This document shows positions 1 through 7,364 of a stretch of DNA of 64,000 nt, piece after piece. Location: the NCBI GenBank assembly GCA_947495075.1, contig CANLXH010000001.1, positions 372,001 through 436,000 on the forward strand, read 5' to 3'. This stretch comes from an uncultured Croceitalea sp. GTDB taxonomy: Bacteria > Bacteroidota > Bacteroidia > Flavobacteriales > Flavobacteriaceae. How positions within the stretch are numbered: position 1 is the first letter of the stretch; the number at the start of each line of letters is the position of its first letter. The translations under genes were made by a program, and so were the position numbers. The notes beneath the pieces were generated by a model that worked only from the letters and a program-made list of their open reading frames with translations, was not told where the DNA came from and did no database searches.

Positions 1-624
1 CCTTTGCAATCGGTTTTTTTTCCTGGTGAAACAGTGCCGCTTCATATTTTTGAAGATAGATACAAACAATTAATAAATGACTGTAGGGAAGAGGCTATGA
101 CTTTTGGGATTCCGGTTTATATTGATGGTAAACTTAAATTTGGGGTAGAAGTACAGTTAGTTGAGGTTGTTACAACCTACGAGAGTGGAGAAATGGATGT
201 AGTGTGCGTTGCTAGACAAATCTTTAAAGTACTCCATTTTGATAATGAAATGGAAGGTAAGCCTTATGCTGGTGGTGTAGTAAAGTTTCTAGAATCTAAT
301 AATAATGCAGATGAAAATTTGCGTTTAGAAGTGCTTGGTAAAATTGAGGAATTGTATGATTTAATGGCTGTTCAATTACCAGAAATTGCTGTAGATAAGT
401 TTAACAGTTACGCTTTTGCTCACAAAATGGGTTTATCCTTTGAGCAGGAGTACGAGTTATTAAAGCTTACTAATGAAAAGGTACGCTTAAATTATATTAA
501 AAAGCATTTAGATACCACGATAACTGTTTTAAATCAAATTAATAGAACCAAAGCAGTGATTGAGATGAATGGACACTTTAAAAATTTTGATCCCCTAGAT
601 TTTGAAGATTTTAAAGTTAATTAA
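1..624 (+). CDS. LON substrate-binding-domain protein (5' partial)
   Basis: The reading frame is already open at base 1 (codons for P-L-Q-S-V), so the N-terminus lies outside the window and the TTG at base 4 is not the start. The visible 207 residues begin with FFPGETVPLHIFEDRY, the hallmark opening of the LON N-terminal/substrate-binding (PUA-like) domain, normally preceded by about ten residues. There is no AAA ATPase or protease domain after it and the protein stops at 624, so this is the small stand-alone family and not Lon protease. The stand-alone family has no firmly established role that I know of. It is followed by a 90-bp gap holding the promoter of sucC, so it probably ends its own transcript. 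Family assignment is fairly certain; function is not. Confidence 0.85.
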   Translation, partial: PLQSVFFPGETVPLHIFEDRYKQLINDCREEAMTFGIPVYIDGKLKFGVEVQLVEVVTTYESGEMDVVCVARQIFKVLHFDNEMEGKPYAGGVVKFLESNNNADENLRLEVLGKIEELYDLMAVQLPEIAVDKFNSYAFAHKMGLSFEQEYELLKLTNEKVRLNYIKKHLDTTITVLNQINRTKAVIEMNGHFKNFDPLDFEDFKVN

Positions 625-679
625 ATTAAGCATCAACTAAATACCTAATTTTTAATTGTTAATTGTAAACGGGGTTTCC

Positions 680-687
680 TATTTTTG
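680..687 (+). promoter_or_regulatory. sucC promoter -7 box (TAnnTTTG)
   Basis: TATTTTTG matches the Bacteroidota housekeeping sigma -7 consensus exactly. A TTG at 656-658 lies 21 bases upstream and could be the -33 element. The box ends 27 bases before the chosen sucC ATG. No transcript data are available. Confidence 0.7.
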
Positions 688-714
688 CTCCCGAATATAA
701 ACAGTACAGAGAAT

Positions 715-1908
715 ATGAACCTTCACGAATATCAAGGAAAAGAAATTTTAGCAAGTTTTGGTGTTAGAATCCAACGTGGAATTGTAGCCCATAATGCTAA
801 GGAAGCTGTTGATGCGGCAAAGCAATTAACTCAAGAAACTGGCACAGGATGGCATGTGATTAAGGCGCAAGTTCATGCAGGTGGTCGTGGAAAAGGTGGA
901 GGAGTTAAATTAGCAAAAAACTTAAAAGAAGTTGAAGAGCTAGCTGGGAGTATAATAGGTATGAATCTAATTACCCCACAAACATCTGCCGAAGGTAAAA
1001 AAGTACACCAAGTTTTAATTGCAGAAGATGTGTACTATCCAGGGGATAGTGAAACGAGTGAATTTTACATGTCTGTTTTATTGAATCGTGCAACAGGAAG
1101 AAATATGATTATGTACTCTACCGAAGGTGGAGTTGATATTGAAGAAGTTGCTGACAAAACACCACACTTAATTTATACTGAAGAGATTGACCCTGCTACA
1201 GGTCTGTTAGGATTTCAAGCCAGAAAAATAGCTTTTAACCTTGGACTTTCTGGAACAGCTTTTAAAGAAATGACCAAATTTGTCGCTTCTTTGTACAAAG
1301 CTTACGTTGAGAGTGATTCGAGCATGTTCGAGATAAATCCGGTTCTTAAAACATCAGATGATAAGATTATGGCTGTAGATGCTAAAGTATCTATTGATGA
1401 TAATGCATTGTACAGGAGAAAACAATATGCCGAAATGCGTGATTTACGTGAAGAAAATGCTATTGAAGTCGAAGCACGTGCTGTAGGATTAAACTATGTT
1501 GATTTAGATGGCAATGTTGGCTGTATGGTTAATGGGGCTGGTTTGGCAATGGCAACTATGGACTTGATAAAAATGGCCGGTGGAGAACCTGCTAATTTTT
1601 TAGATGTTGGTGGTACTGCCGATGCAAAAAGAGTAGAAGAAGCTTTTAGAATTATTTTGAAAGACCCAAACGTAAAGGCAATCTTGATTAATATTTTTGG
1701 AGGAATTGTTCGTTGTGACAGAGTTGCACAGGGTGTAGTAGATGCCTACAAGAATATGGGGGATTCTATTAAAGTTCCAATCATAGTTAGACTACAAGGT
1801 ACAAATGCTGAATTGGCTAAAGAAATTATTGATAATTCTGGTTTAGCAGTGCATTCTGCAGTTCAATTTCAAGAAGCTGCAGATAAAGTAAAGGCTGTTT
1901 TGGCTTAA
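715..1908 (+). CDS. sucC: Succinyl-CoA ligase (ADP-forming) beta subunit
   Basis: The 397-aa protein is the nucleotide-binding beta subunit of succinyl-CoA synthetase (succinyl-CoA + ADP + Pi to succinate + ATP + CoA, TCA cycle, cytoplasm). It starts MNLHEYQGKEIL, the family's near-invariant opening. The ATP-grasp segment AQVHAGGRGKGGGVKLA lies at residues 51-67, and the C-terminal CoA-ligase domain carries GLNYVDLDGNVGCMVNGAG and NIFGGIVRCD. An in-frame TTG at 685 would add ten residues, but it sits inside the promoter box, so the ATG at 715 is preferred. The alpha-subunit gene sucD is not adjacent. The gene has its own promoter and a strong terminator and looks monocistronic. Length is typical of the family. 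Confidence 0.97.
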   Translation: MNLHEYQGKEILASFGVRIQRGIVAHNAKEAVDAAKQLTQETGTGWHVIKAQVHAGGRGKGGGVKLAKNLKEVEELAGSIIGMNLITPQTSAEGKKVHQVLIAEDVYYPGDSETSEFYMSVLLNRATGRNMIMYSTEGGVDIEEVADKTPHLIYTEEIDPATGLLGFQARKIAFNLGLSGTAFKEMTKFVASLYKAYVESDSSMFEINPVLKTSDDKIMAVDAKVSIDDNALYRRKQYAEMRDLREENAIEVEARAVGLNYVDLDGNVGCMVNGAGLAMATMDLIKMAGGEPANFLDVGGTADAKRVEEAFRIILKDPNVKAILINIFGGIVRCDRVAQGVVDAYKNMGDSIKVPIIVRLQGTNAELAKEIIDNSGLAVHSAVQFQEAADKVKAVLA

Positions 1909-1922
1909 ACAGAAAATTTTCA

Positions 1923-1962
1923 ATAAAGAAGGGTGATGTTGTAGAACATCACCCTTCTTTAT
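1923..1962 (+). terminator. Intrinsic terminator after sucC
   Basis: A perfect 18-bp inverted repeat (1923-1940 and 1945-1962) with a GTAG loop starts 14 bases after the sucC stop. The right arm ends in CTTTAT, so the T-tract is built into the stem. No converging gene lies next to it. Confidence 0.85.
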
Positions 1963-2076
1963 TTACATATTTCTTTAAAATTCTGTTAAAATCTAATTTT
2001 ATTGTAACATTCTTAATCCTGGGAAGTCTTTTAAATATATTCATCAAATTAATTAATCACAAAAAACGAAGTCATC

Positions 2077-2403
2077 ATGAGAAAAATTAGTTTAGTTTTA
2101 GTAGCAGCTCTGCTACTTTCAGTAGGTAATGTTTTAGCAAACGATTACAAGCCAGAGAATCCAATAAAAAAAATATCGACACAGATTCACAAAATGTTAG
2201 AGGATAACAACTTTGATGTTAGTGATGATTTAACTGCTGATGTTCGTTTTACTGTCAATAGCGAAGGTGAAATTGTAGTTCTTTCAGTAGTTACATCTAA
2301 CCAAGTCCTTGAAGGCTTTGTTAAAGGAAGGCTTAACTACAAAAAAGTAGATAATGCTCAAGAGGGCAAAATCTACACGGTTCCTGTCAGAATCGAAGCA
2401 TAA
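2077..2403 (+). CDS. Small secreted TonB-C-terminal-like protein
   Basis: A 108-aa protein with a clear signal peptide (MRKISLVLVAALLLSVGNVLA, cleavage near residue 21). The mature part shows the strand pattern of a TonB C-terminal domain: VRFTVNSEGEIVVLSVV near residues 56-72, a helix containing LEGFVKGRL, and a final strand with the VPVRI motif. There is no N-terminal membrane anchor or proline-rich linker, so it cannot act as a complete TonB. Short secreted single-domain proteins of this kind are common in Flavobacteriia and have no assigned role. It stands alone between two terminators (1923-1962 and 2431-2457). The gene call is firm; the fold is an inference from the pattern. Confidence 0.8.
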   Translation: MRKISLVLVAALLLSVGNVLANDYKPENPIKKISTQIHKMLEDNNFDVSDDLTADVRFTVNSEGEIVVLSVVTSNQVLEGFVKGRLNYKKVDNAQEGKIYTVPVRIEA

Positions 2404-2430
2404 CAAACTGTAGTTATTTGAATTAGCTAG

Positions 2431-2457
2431 AAAAGCCTAAGGTAACTTGGGCTTTTT
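2431..2457 (+). terminator. Intrinsic terminator after the TonB-like gene
   Basis: AAAAGCCTAAG (2431-2441), a GTAA loop and CTTGGGCTTTT (2446-2456) form an 11-bp stem with one G-T wobble, followed by more T. It lies 27 bases after the stop codon at 2403. Confidence 0.8.
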
Positions 2458-2511
2458 GTTTATACTAAATTTATACAATTTTGAGTTATAGATATGTCTT
2501 AGATAAATATT

Positions 2512-2913
2512 ATGAGTACATATCAAGAAAAGCTTAGTATACTTTCCGAAATGATTGCTTTCGCAAGAGTAGATAATTCACTTAAGGAATCTGAATACAA
2601 GTTTTTAGTAGGGGTGTCTGAGAACTTAGGAGTTGATAAGGCTGTATTCGAAGATTTATTACAACACAAAGCCGAAAAAAAAATACTCAAAAATCAAACA
2701 GATAGAATTGTCCAGTTTCATCGATTATTATTGTTAATGAATATTGATGAAAAACAAACTAAAGCAGAAATCGCCAAACTTCATAATTTAGGTTTAAAAA
2801 TGGGACTCCCACCCTCTGCTATAGGGCAAGTATTGGAAGTAATGCATCAGTATCCCAATAAACTAGTTCCTACCAAAATTCTTCTAAATATCTTCAGGGC
2901 ACATTACAATTAA
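2512..2913 (+). CDS. TerB-like small protein
   Basis: A 133-aa, mostly helical cytoplasmic protein with no signal peptide. The opening (EKLSILSEMIAFARVDNSL, then E-x-x-Y/F-x-F-x-x-x-x-x-x-x-L) resembles the TerB-like helical domain found in tellurite-resistance TerB and related small metal-binding proteins: an early Met/Ala/Asp helix, an E-x-E-x-x-F second helix, then a helical remainder ending in MGLPPSAIGQVLEVM. No other ter genes are nearby, so tellurite resistance is not implied. It stands between the TonB-like gene and hsp20, with uvrB on the other strand 600 bp away. The family call is moderate; the cellular role is unknown. Confidence 0.65.
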   Translation: MSTYQEKLSILSEMIAFARVDNSLKESEYKFLVGVSENLGVDKAVFEDLLQHKAEKKILKNQTDRIVQFHRLLLLMNIDEKQTKAEIAKLHNLGLKMGLPPSAIGQVLEVMHQYPNKLVPTKILLNIFRAHYN

Positions 2914-2921
2914 TGTCTTTT

Positions 2922-2950
2922 TGTCATCTATTATTTGTTGAATAGTGACA
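2922..2950. promoter_or_regulatory. Inverted repeat upstream of hsp20
   Basis: TGTCA-T-CTATT (2922-2932) pairs with AATAG-TGACA (2941-2950) across an 8-base loop, with one bulged T. It begins 9 bases after the TerB-like stop and ends 75 bases before hsp20. It could be a weak terminator or an operator-like site. It does not match CIRCE. Confidence 0.3.
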
Positions 2951-3025
2951 TAATGACGGTATAATTATATTGGTATATAATTTGCTTTTTACTACTCAAA
3001 AGTTTAACTAAAAAAGAATTTCGCC

Positions 3026-3451
3026 ATGAGTATAGTAAAAAGAAACAATATGTTATTTCCAGCATTAATGAATGATATTTTTAAGCCAGACTGGTTTGGG
3101 GGTATGGAAAACTTGAATAACAAAGTTCCAGCTGTGAACATTTTGGAAAATGAAGCTAGTTTTGAATTGGAACTTGCAATTCCTGGTTTTAAAAAAGACG
3201 ATTTTAATATAGAAATCGATGATAATATACTTACTATATCATCAGAAGTAAAATCAGAGAAAGAAAATAATATGGATAATTATACGAGAAGAGAATTCTC
3301 ATATTCTTCTTTTAAGAGAGCATTTACATTACCCGAAACTATCGACGAGGCTAAGATTAATGCGAATTACGAAGATGGAATTTTAAGATTGTCTTTACCG
3401 AAAAAAGAAGAAGCTTTACCTAAGCCAAAACGCTTAATAGAAATAGCATAA
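3026..3451 (+). CDS. Hsp20/alpha-crystallin small heat-shock protein
   Basis: A 141-aa small heat-shock protein, an ATP-independent holdase chaperone of the cytoplasm that binds unfolding proteins. The alpha-crystallin domain spans about residues 35-130. It opens at VPAVNILENEASFELELAIPG, continues with F-x-I-E-I-x-D-x-x-L-T-I-S, and contains the family's signature as ANYEDGILRLSLPK. It ends in an I-x-I-like tail (LIEIA) used for oligomer assembly. Length is typical of bacterial Hsp20. It is monocistronic, with an inverted repeat 75 bp upstream that might be regulatory and a terminator directly downstream that converges on uvrB. Confidence 0.95.
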   Translation: MSIVKRNNMLFPALMNDIFKPDWFGGMENLNNKVPAVNILENEASFELELAIPGFKKDDFNIEIDDNILTISSEVKSEKENNMDNYTRREFSYSSFKRAFTLPETIDEAKINANYEDGILRLSLPKKEEALPKPKRLIEIA

Positions 3452-3505
3452 AGATATTGCAAAGCCTTATGGTTTTGTGATGGTTTGTTTAGTTGGTTAG
3501 TTAAG

Positions 3506-3537
3506 AAAGTGCCATTCACTTGAGTGGCACTTTTTTT
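3506..3537 (+). terminator. Terminator between hsp20 and uvrB
   Basis: AAAGTGCCATTCA (3506-3518) pairs with 3521-3533 (one wobble), and a seven-T run ends at 3537. The T run overlaps the uvrB stop codon on the other strand. It serves hsp20; the opposite orientation has a weaker T tract. Confidence 0.8.
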
Positions 3538-5524
3538 ATTCTTGTTCTTGTAGCATTTTAATCTCGTCTCGTAACTTAGCAGCTTCCATAAAGTTTAATT
3601 CTTTAGCCGCTTTTTCCATTGCTTTTCGTTTATCACGAATCATTTTTTCTTTTTGTTCCGGAGTAAGATATTCTAAATCTGGCTCAGCTGCTCTAAGTTC
3701 TTCTTTTTGAAAATGATAAGTTGATACAGAGTTTTTTGCCAAGGCACTGTCTAAGCTCTTGTTTAATGCTTTAGGAGTAATATTATTTTTGGCGTTGTAA
3801 GCAATTTGTTTTTCACGACGATAATTTGTTTCATCAATCGTTTTCTGCATACTATCAGTAATCTTATCTGCATACATTATGGCTAGCCCGTTTAAGTTTC
3901 GAGCAGCTCTTCCCACTGTTTGTGTTAAAGAGCGGTTACTTCTTAAAAACCCTTCTTTATCAGCATCTAAAATTGCAACTAAGGATACTTCAGGTAAATC
4001 TAATCCTTCTCTTAGAAGATTAACCCCAATTAAAACATCAAAAATACCTTTTCTTAAATCCTGCATTATTTCTACCCGTTCTAAGGTATCAACATCGCTA
4101 TGTATATAACGACATCGAACATCAATACGAGAGAGATATTTGGTCAATTCTTCGGCCATTCGCTTAGTCAAGGTAGTAACTAGTGTTCGCTCATCTAATT
4201 CTACTCGTTTTTGAATTTCTTCAATTAAATCATCTATTTGATTTAAACTTGGTCTAACTTCAATTATTGGGTCTAATAGTCCAGTTGGTCGTATCACTTG
4301 TTCTACGTAAACTCCCTCGCACAATTGCAATTCATAATCTGCTGGGGTCGCGCTCACATAAACTACTTGGTTTTGCAAAGCTTCGAACTCTTCAAACTTT
4401 AAAGGTCTATTGTCCATTGCTGCTGGGAGACGAAACCCATATTCGACTAAGTTCTCTTTTCTAGAACGGTCACCGCCATACATGGCATGGACTTGTGGTA
4501 TAGTTACATGGCTTTCATCAATAACTGTTAAATAATCATTTGGAAAATAATCTAACAAGCAGAAAGGTCTTGTTCCGGGAGCTCTACCATCTAGATACCT
4601 AGAATAATTCTCAATCCCCGAACAATAGCCAAGTTCGCGAATCATTTCTAAGTCAAAATTTGTACGCTCTTCCAAGCGTTTAGCCTCTAATGGCCTAGCT
4701 ATTTCCTTGAAATAGTCTATTTGTTTTACCAAATCTTCTTGAATACTATGAATAGCATTTTGCAAAACATCTGGTGAAGTAACAAACATGTTTGCTGGGT
4801 AAATATTTAAATTTTCATAAATTTCTATGACCTTATTATTAAATGGATCTAAAGCTTCAATTTCTTCAATTTCATCGCCAAAAAAATGAATTCGGAATGC
4901 ATGGTCCGCATATCCTGGAAATACATCTACTACGTCTCCTTTTACTCTAAAGTTACCATTTCGAAAATCAGCTGTAGTCCGTGAGTACAAACTTTGAACT
5001 AATTGATGTAAAAACTTTGTCCTAGAAATTACTTGGTCTCTATGAATAGAGATAACATTTTTTTGAAACTCTACAGGATTTCCAATACCATATAAACATG
5101 AGACAGAGGCTACGACTAACACATCTCTTCTACCAGATAGTAGTGACGAAGTAGTACTTAGCCGGAGCTTTTCAATATCTTCATTAATAGATAAATCTTT
5201 TTCTATGTATGTGCCGCTGGTTGGTATATAAGCCTCTGGTTGATAATAATCATAATAGGATACAAAATATTCTACGGCATTTTCAGGAAAAAATTGTTTG
5301 AACTCAGAATACAACTGTGCAGCAAGGGTTTTGTTATGCGCTAGAACCAAAGTAGGTCTTTGCACTTCTTCTATAAGATTTGCTACTGTGAATGTTTTAC
5401 CAGAACCCGTTACTCCTAAAAGTGTTTGATGTTTATCTTTTGCTCGAATACCATCTGCAAGTTGCTTAATTGCTTGAGGCTGATCTCCAGTAGGTTTAAA
5501 ATCTGAAACTACTTTAAATTTCAT
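3536..5524 (-). CDS. uvrB: Excinuclease ABC subunit B
   Basis: A 662-aa DNA-damage recognition helicase-like subunit of UvrABC nucleotide excision repair. It is loaded by UvrA, verifies the lesion and recruits UvrC. Walker A GVTGSGKT is at residues 37-44, and the beta-hairpin that inserts between strands (YYDYYQPEAYIP) at about 90-101. The DESH box lies near residue 338, motif VI is QTVGRAARN, and the C-terminal UVR coiled coil that contacts UvrC is at about 625-660 (AAKELNFMEAAKLRDEI). Length matches the family. uvrA and uvrC are not in the window. A TATTTTTA near-match to the -7 consensus lies on the minus strand 4 bases before the ATG, suggesting a very short leader. Confidence 0.98.
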   Translation of the reverse strand: MKFKVVSDFKPTGDQPQAIKQLADGIRAKDKHQTLLGVTGSGKTFTVANLIEEVQRPTLVLAHNKTLAAQLYSEFKQFFPENAVEYFVSYYDYYQPEAYIPTSGTYIEKDLSINEDIEKLRLSTTSSLLSGRRDVLVVASVSCLYGIGNPVEFQKNVISIHRDQVISRTKFLHQLVQSLYSRTTADFRNGNFRVKGDVVDVFPGYADHAFRIHFFGDEIEEIEALDPFNNKVIEIYENLNIYPANMFVTSPDVLQNAIHSIQEDLVKQIDYFKEIARPLEAKRLEERTNFDLEMIRELGYCSGIENYSRYLDGRAPGTRPFCLLDYFPNDYLTVIDESHVTIPQVHAMYGGDRSRKENLVEYGFRLPAAMDNRPLKFEEFEALQNQVVYVSATPADYELQLCEGVYVEQVIRPTGLLDPIIEVRPSLNQIDDLIEEIQKRVELDERTLVTTLTKRMAEELTKYLSRIDVRCRYIHSDVDTLERVEIMQDLRKGIFDVLIGVNLLREGLDLPEVSLVAILDADKEGFLRSNRSLTQTVGRAARNLNGLAIMYADKITDSMQKTIDETNYRREKQIAYNAKNNITPKALNKSLDSALAKNSVSTYHFQKEELRAAEPDLEYLTPEQKEKMIRDKRKAMEKAAKELNFMEAAKLRDEIKMLQEQE

Positions 5525-5572
5525 ATGGTAAAAATACTAAAGCAGTCATCCAAAAGAAAGAGGAATAGGGTA

Positions 5573-7318
5573 TTATCTTTTTAATGTAAAGAAGCCTTGT
5601 ATTTCACGTTCAGAATCATCCACTGCCTTAAACCAGTAACCGCCCGTAGGTAGTGGTCTTCCGTTAAAGGTACCATCCCAACCGACTGATTGTGGATCTA
5701 TTTGAGCTAAAAGCTTACCAAACCTATCATAGATTCTTATAATCCGCAGTGTCACTTCTTCAGTATTAGGAGGTTGTGCAAACTGCCAAAAATCATTAGT
5801 AGAATCTCCATTTGGAGTGAAAAAATTTGGAAAACCTTCCCTTATAGAATCTGCCTGTATTTCTTCTGAAACGATACAATTCTGTTCCATAATATCTCTT
5901 ATATAAACAATATTATCTCCCAAAGGAGCATTTGTAAATATATTACTGCTTTGGTAAGGACCTTCTATATTGTTTAGAGAATATTCATATTGACTGTTTC
6001 CTGTGACATTTATGATAAACCTAAGATTATTATCGTTTCTTTCTACATCGACAGATTCTACTATTGGACCTTCTAAAACCTCTACTATAAATTCTTTTGC
6101 TGTTGTGCAAGGAATGTTATTTCCATTAGAATCCGCAAAGTTGCTGACTTCTAGTTTGTAAAAACCACCTTCTGAAATCTCTACTTCTTGGGTTTCTGAT
6201 AAAGTAGCTATTTCTGTGCCTATTGAGGTAGTCGTAACCCATCTGTAACTCTCAGCTTCTACATCTGTTGAGAGTAAAATGGGAGGAGAGTTTTCACAAG
6301 TAGTAAAGGTATCTGGAAAATCAAACTCCGGAAATAAGCTAACAAATTCACCTGTGGTTCGATCTAAAAAAGGGCCGCACCCAATTGCAGTTGAAAAACT
6401 TTCTTGTTGGCAATTTATTGCTTCGCCTAATTCATTGAATGGTATGATGGTAATGAATAATGTACTATTGGGTTCAAAATCTAATACCAAAGTTCTATTG
6501 TTAGAAAAAATACCATTGTCTAGTATATCATTATTATCTGGCGTAGTACCTATTGACAAATTGTAACCGGTTGCTCCTGGAACATCTGTCCATTCTAAAA
6601 TTGGGGTGAGAGGAACGTTACTATCTCCATCTCTTGGTGATATTAATGTAGCACATCCTAAATTTGATACTATTTCTGCTGTTATAAATGACTGAGCGGT
6701 ACAATTTACAGCCACGCCAATTCGATTCAAAGCAGTGATTTCAATAAATATCTCTGTATTTGTTGGAAGATTTACAGGAGGATTATAGGTCAATGTGTTT
6801 CCAACGTTAATATTATTGGCAATATCTGTACCGCCTAGAATAGTACCTACAGATAATATATAAGAAGTAGCTCTGGGACTATAATCCCATGTTATATTGG
6901 TTCCTACATTTACGTTAATTGCTTCGTTTTCTGGATTGTCTAAAATGGGACATTCCGGTACTTCTGATAAACTTTCTGTGGTGAATGACATACTCGAACA
7001 TACTATGTCATCAAGATTATCAAAGAAAAATAGGGTGATGGTGACAAATATCTGTGTGTTTTCTGGCAAGCCTAAAGGAGGTTCAAAAAAAGTTGCACTA
7101 CCTACCAAACGGTTTGATATTATATCCTCTCCACCCGGAGTAGTTCCTAAAGAAATACGGTATCCTGGAACACCTGGAATTTCTTCCCAGACAATTGTAG
7201 ACTCAACTGCTACATTCGCTTGACCAGCAACTGGATTTAATAAATTAGGACATGACTGACTGTAGGAAAAGTATATATTACCTATCAGTGAGATAACAAA
7301 CAGCAATTTTTTTAACAT
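5573..7318 (-). CDS. T9SS type B surface protein with three Fn3-like repeats
   Basis: A 581-aa exported protein. It has a signal peptide of about 20 residues (ending FSYSQ) and three related repeats of about 90 residues at roughly 23-115, 123-214 and 222-312. Each repeat has the pattern C-P-x-L-x-x-P, N-V, W-x-x-x-P-x-x-x-x-Y-x-x-S-x-G-T and is rich in beta strands like fibronectin type III modules. A PKD/Ig-like region follows at about 313-480. The last 90 residues are a CHU_C (gliding-motility-associated) domain, FFTPNGDSTNDFW to GGYWFK to FTLKR, the type B signal for secretion and surface attachment through T9SS. Binding target unknown. The next upstream gene ends in the same kind of domain, 46 bp away. 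Confidence 0.9.
   Translation of the reverse strand: MLKKLLFVISLIGNIYFSYSQSCPNLLNPVAGQANVAVESTIVWEEIPGVPGYRISLGTTPGGEDIISNRLVGSATFFEPPLGLPENTQIFVTITLFFFDNLDDIVCSSMSFTTESLSEVPECPILDNPENEAINVNVGTNITWDYSPRATSYILSVGTILGGTDIANNINVGNTLTYNPPVNLPTNTEIFIEITALNRIGVAVNCTAQSFITAEIVSNLGCATLISPRDGDSNVPLTPILEWTDVPGATGYNLSIGTTPDNNDILDNGIFSNNRTLVLDFEPNSTLFITIIPFNELGEAINCQQESFSTAIGCGPFLDRTTGEFVSLFPEFDFPDTFTTCENSPPILLSTDVEAESYRWVTTTSIGTEIATLSETQEVEISEGGFYKLEVSNFADSNGNNIPCTTAKEFIVEVLEGPIVESVDVERNDNNLRFIINVTGNSQYEYSLNNIEGPYQSSNIFTNAPLGDNIVYIRDIMEQNCIVSEEIQADSIREGFPNFFTPNGDSTNDFWQFAQPPNTEEVTLRIIRIYDRFGKLLAQIDPQSVGWDGTFNGRPLPTGGYWFKAVDDSEREIQGFFTLKR
6382..7252 (-). repeat. Three Fn3-like protein repeats
   Basis: Three tandem segments of about 95-100 codons share GT(T/I)xGGxDI and a conserved W-x-x-x-P motif at protein level. 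They have diverged at DNA level, so this is old duplication. Confidence 0.7.
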
Positions 7319-7364
7319 TCAATAAAAATCAAACAATATAAATTACAAAAAATAACAGTTCGCT

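Noticed and set aside
685..714. Upstream in-frame TTG start for sucC
   Set aside because: The codon lies inside the promoter box, and the ATG at 715 gives the family-typical MNLHEYQ opening.
2512..2913. Labelling the 133-aa TerB-like protein as excinuclease subunit B because of its nearness to uvrB
   Set aside because: It has no UvrB motif; the true uvrB is the 662-aa gene at 3536-5524 on the other strand.
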